Source: Coriobacteriia bacterium (GTDB lineage Bacteria > Actinomycetota > Coriobacteriia > Coriobacteriales > UMGS124). From it: a stretch of DNA of 64,000 nt. Both the position numbers and the translations under genes were made by a program. The stretch is taken from positions 1 to 64,000 of the forward strand of contig JAGZEG010000005.1 in assembly GCA_018368455.1 (NCBI GenBank), given 5' to 3'. The first letter of the stretch is position 1, and every line of letters begins with the position of its first letter. The notes beneath the pieces are model-generated. The model searched no databases and was not told where the DNA came from. It saw only the letters and a program-made list of their open reading frames with translations. Of the stretch, positions 62,618 to 64,000 are shown one piece after another.

Positions 62618-64000
62618 ATGCTGGAGCGAGTGACGTTCGAGGACCGGATCGCGGGCGGTGAGTACCGAAGACGCCGCGCCGAGCTGCAGGAGCGCCTCAT
62701 GGTGCTCCAACAGCAGGCCAAGGCTGTCGGCATGGGTACGGTCGTGCTGTTCGAGGGCTGGGGCTCCTCGGGCAAGGGCGCGCGCATATCCGATCTTGTC
62801 GTCAACCTCGACCCGCGTCTCTATGCAGTCCACACGACGGAAGACCCGGTGGGCTATGAGTCGCGCATGCCGTTCATGGCTCGCTTCTGGAGTCGTCTGG
62901 GTGCTCACGGAACGATGACGATCTTCGACCAGGCATACTACGACGCTCTGACGCGTGCGTATATCGAGGAGGTTCGCCACGGCGACAGCGTCCCGGGGCT
63001 TGATCGCGATGCGCGCGCTGTGCTCAGGCAGCGAGCGGAGCGACGCATCTCGCGCCATATCGCCTCGGCCCGCGCCTTCGAGCGACAGATTCAGGCAGAC
63101 GGCTATCTCATGGTGCGCTTCTTCCTGCACATCACCGCTGAGGAGCAGCGCCGCCGCGCCGTTGACCTCATGCTCGACCGCAATACCGCCTGGAAGGTCG
63201 ACGAGCGCGACATTAGCCAGATGCAGCACTACGGCGAGTACTACGAGACGTTCGATAACTGGCTCGAGCGCTCCGCGAAAAGCGGTGACACGTGGCACGT
63301 TATTCCTGCGCTGCACAAGCGCAACGCGAACTTGCAGATCATGCAGGCGCTGGCCGACGAGATGACAGCCGCCCTTGAGGCGCGCGGCTTCGACACGTCG
63401 CAGCCCATTCCGGCTGGCGACGTGGCACACGAATATCGGCCGCCCGTGACGGAGGAGGCGAAAGACTCAGCGTCTGCCGGGGCGTCGGCGGAAAGCCGCG
63501 ATGATGCGGGGACTGCTGGCGAGGGATCGCCCAAGGCGGCGGGCGAAGCGTCCGAGTGCGCGCCGGGGGACGTCTCGCCTGACGTGCGAACCGGACTCGA
63601 CGAGGCACGGGCGGCGACCGTCAGCATCTCGGTTGCTGCCTCGTCAGATGCGGATATGGATGCTACGTGCGATGCCGAGGCGCTCAAGGACGGCGCGGGC
63701 GCCGTGCCTCCGTGCAACTTGGGCGCAGATGACGTGTTGACGGCCCTTGCTGCTACGGCGCTGGGAGAGCCGGTCGGCTCCGAGCTCGGCGCGGTACTTG
63801 CGTCGGCTGCCTCCGCATGTGAGGGCAATGCCAGCGAAGAGGCGATGGCGACGCCGTCGATTGTCGTGCCGACGGTGGGCACGGGCGGGGGAGCGTCGGC
63901 GCCCACAGTGCGGCGCCCGCGGGACATCATCGGCTCGGCCAAGCACCTGACCTCTCGCTTTGACCTCGTGAAGGTGCCGTCGCTCGACGATGTGACCTAC
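62618..64000 (+). CDS. PPK2-type polyphosphate phosphotransferase, cut by the right edge
   Basis: The 461 codons visible begin with a PPK2 domain (about residues 1-260), with the Walker A variant GWGSSGKG and the typical FFLHIT and TAWKVDERD segments. A low-complexity Ala/Ser/Glu linker of about 170 residues follows. At the edge the text RPRDIIGSAKHLTSRFDL looks like the start of a second PPK2 domain. Two-domain members phosphorylate AMP or nucleotides with polyphosphate (phosphate:AMP phosphotransferase). AGAAGGGGG precedes the ATG. The long linker is unusual. Confidence 0.8.
   Translation, partial: MLERVTFEDRIAGGEYRRRRAELQERLMVLQQQAKAVGMGTVVLFEGWGSSGKGARISDLVVNLDPRLYAVHTTEDPVGYESRMPFMARFWSRLGAHGTMTIFDQAYYDALTRAYIEEVRHGDSVPGLDRDARAVLRQRAERRISRHIASARAFERQIQADGYLMVRFFLHITAEEQRRRAVDLMLDRNTAWKVDERDISQMQHYGEYYETFDNWLERSAKSGDTWHVIPALHKRNANLQIMQALADEMTAALEARGFDTSQPIPAGDVAHEYRPPVTEEAKDSASAGASAESRDDAGTAGEGSPKAAGEASECAPGDVSPDVRTGLDEARAATVSISVAASSDADMDATCDAEALKDGAGAVPPCNLGADDVLTALAATALGEPVGSELGAVLASAASACEGNASEEAMATPSIVVPTVGTGGGASAPTVRRPRDIIGSAKHLTSRFDLVKVPSLDDVTY

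Overview
This is a GC-rich window of ordinary bacterial chromosome with dense, mostly plus-strand genes. Several features point to an anaerobic member of the Coriobacteriia (Actinomycetota), probably of the Eggerthellales type. There are many Tat-exported flavin and molybdopterin reductases. Two LuxR-type regulators are fused to multi-spanning membrane domains and each sits next to a flavoprotein reductase. There is also a selenocysteine formate dehydrogenase with a formate hydrogenlyase operon, and a System I cytochrome c maturation cluster. The genus cannot be assigned from the sequence alone. No rRNA, tRNA or CRISPR array was seen.

Layout. 1-498: a transposase reading off the left edge. 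1045-3399: aspartate kinase and aspartate-semialdehyde dehydrogenase, closed by a strong terminator. 4092-5159: a nucleoid-associated protein. 5320-13682: a respiratory gene group holding an NrfD-type membrane subunit, a GntR regulator, an SPFH protein, a Tat-exported DMSO-reductase-family catalytic subunit, its four-cluster ferredoxin, a radical SAM protein and a TorD-type chaperone. 13791-23135: housekeeping genes (nitroreductase, QueT, a glycosyltransferase, a TauE permease, a LytS/LytTR pair, a phosphodiesterase, MetA, uracil phosphoribosyltransferase). 23841-39422: a formate module, made of a ferredoxin plus selenocysteine FdhF, then hyfA to hyfI, hycH, hycI and focA. 39518-43541: a reverse-strand DUF4143 ATPase and a second, apparently cytoplasmic, molybdopterin enzyme. 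44234-45886: an NhaC antiporter. 47230-52074: two small barrel proteins, a LuxR regulator and a Tat flavoprotein. 52383-57970: ccmEFABCD. 58672-62049: a second LuxR/flavoprotein pair. 62618 to the right edge: a PPK2-type kinase.

How it fits together. The formate module should oxidise formate to CO2 and H2 through a membrane hydrogenase with three antiporter-like subunits, fed by FocA. The Tat reductases, the NrfD anchor and the cytochrome maturation genes suggest flexible anaerobic respiration with organic or sulfur/N-oxide acceptors, each with local regulators.

The most unusual content is non-coding. Long gaps between genes hold structured repeat elements. Three sequence families share one plan: two tandem copies on one arm, two on the other arm, inverted. 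Their periods are 42, 30 and 50 bp. A fourth family recurs at up to five loci, and one gap also carries two minisatellite-like tandem arrays. I know of no description of these elements, and they are the best candidates for something new here.
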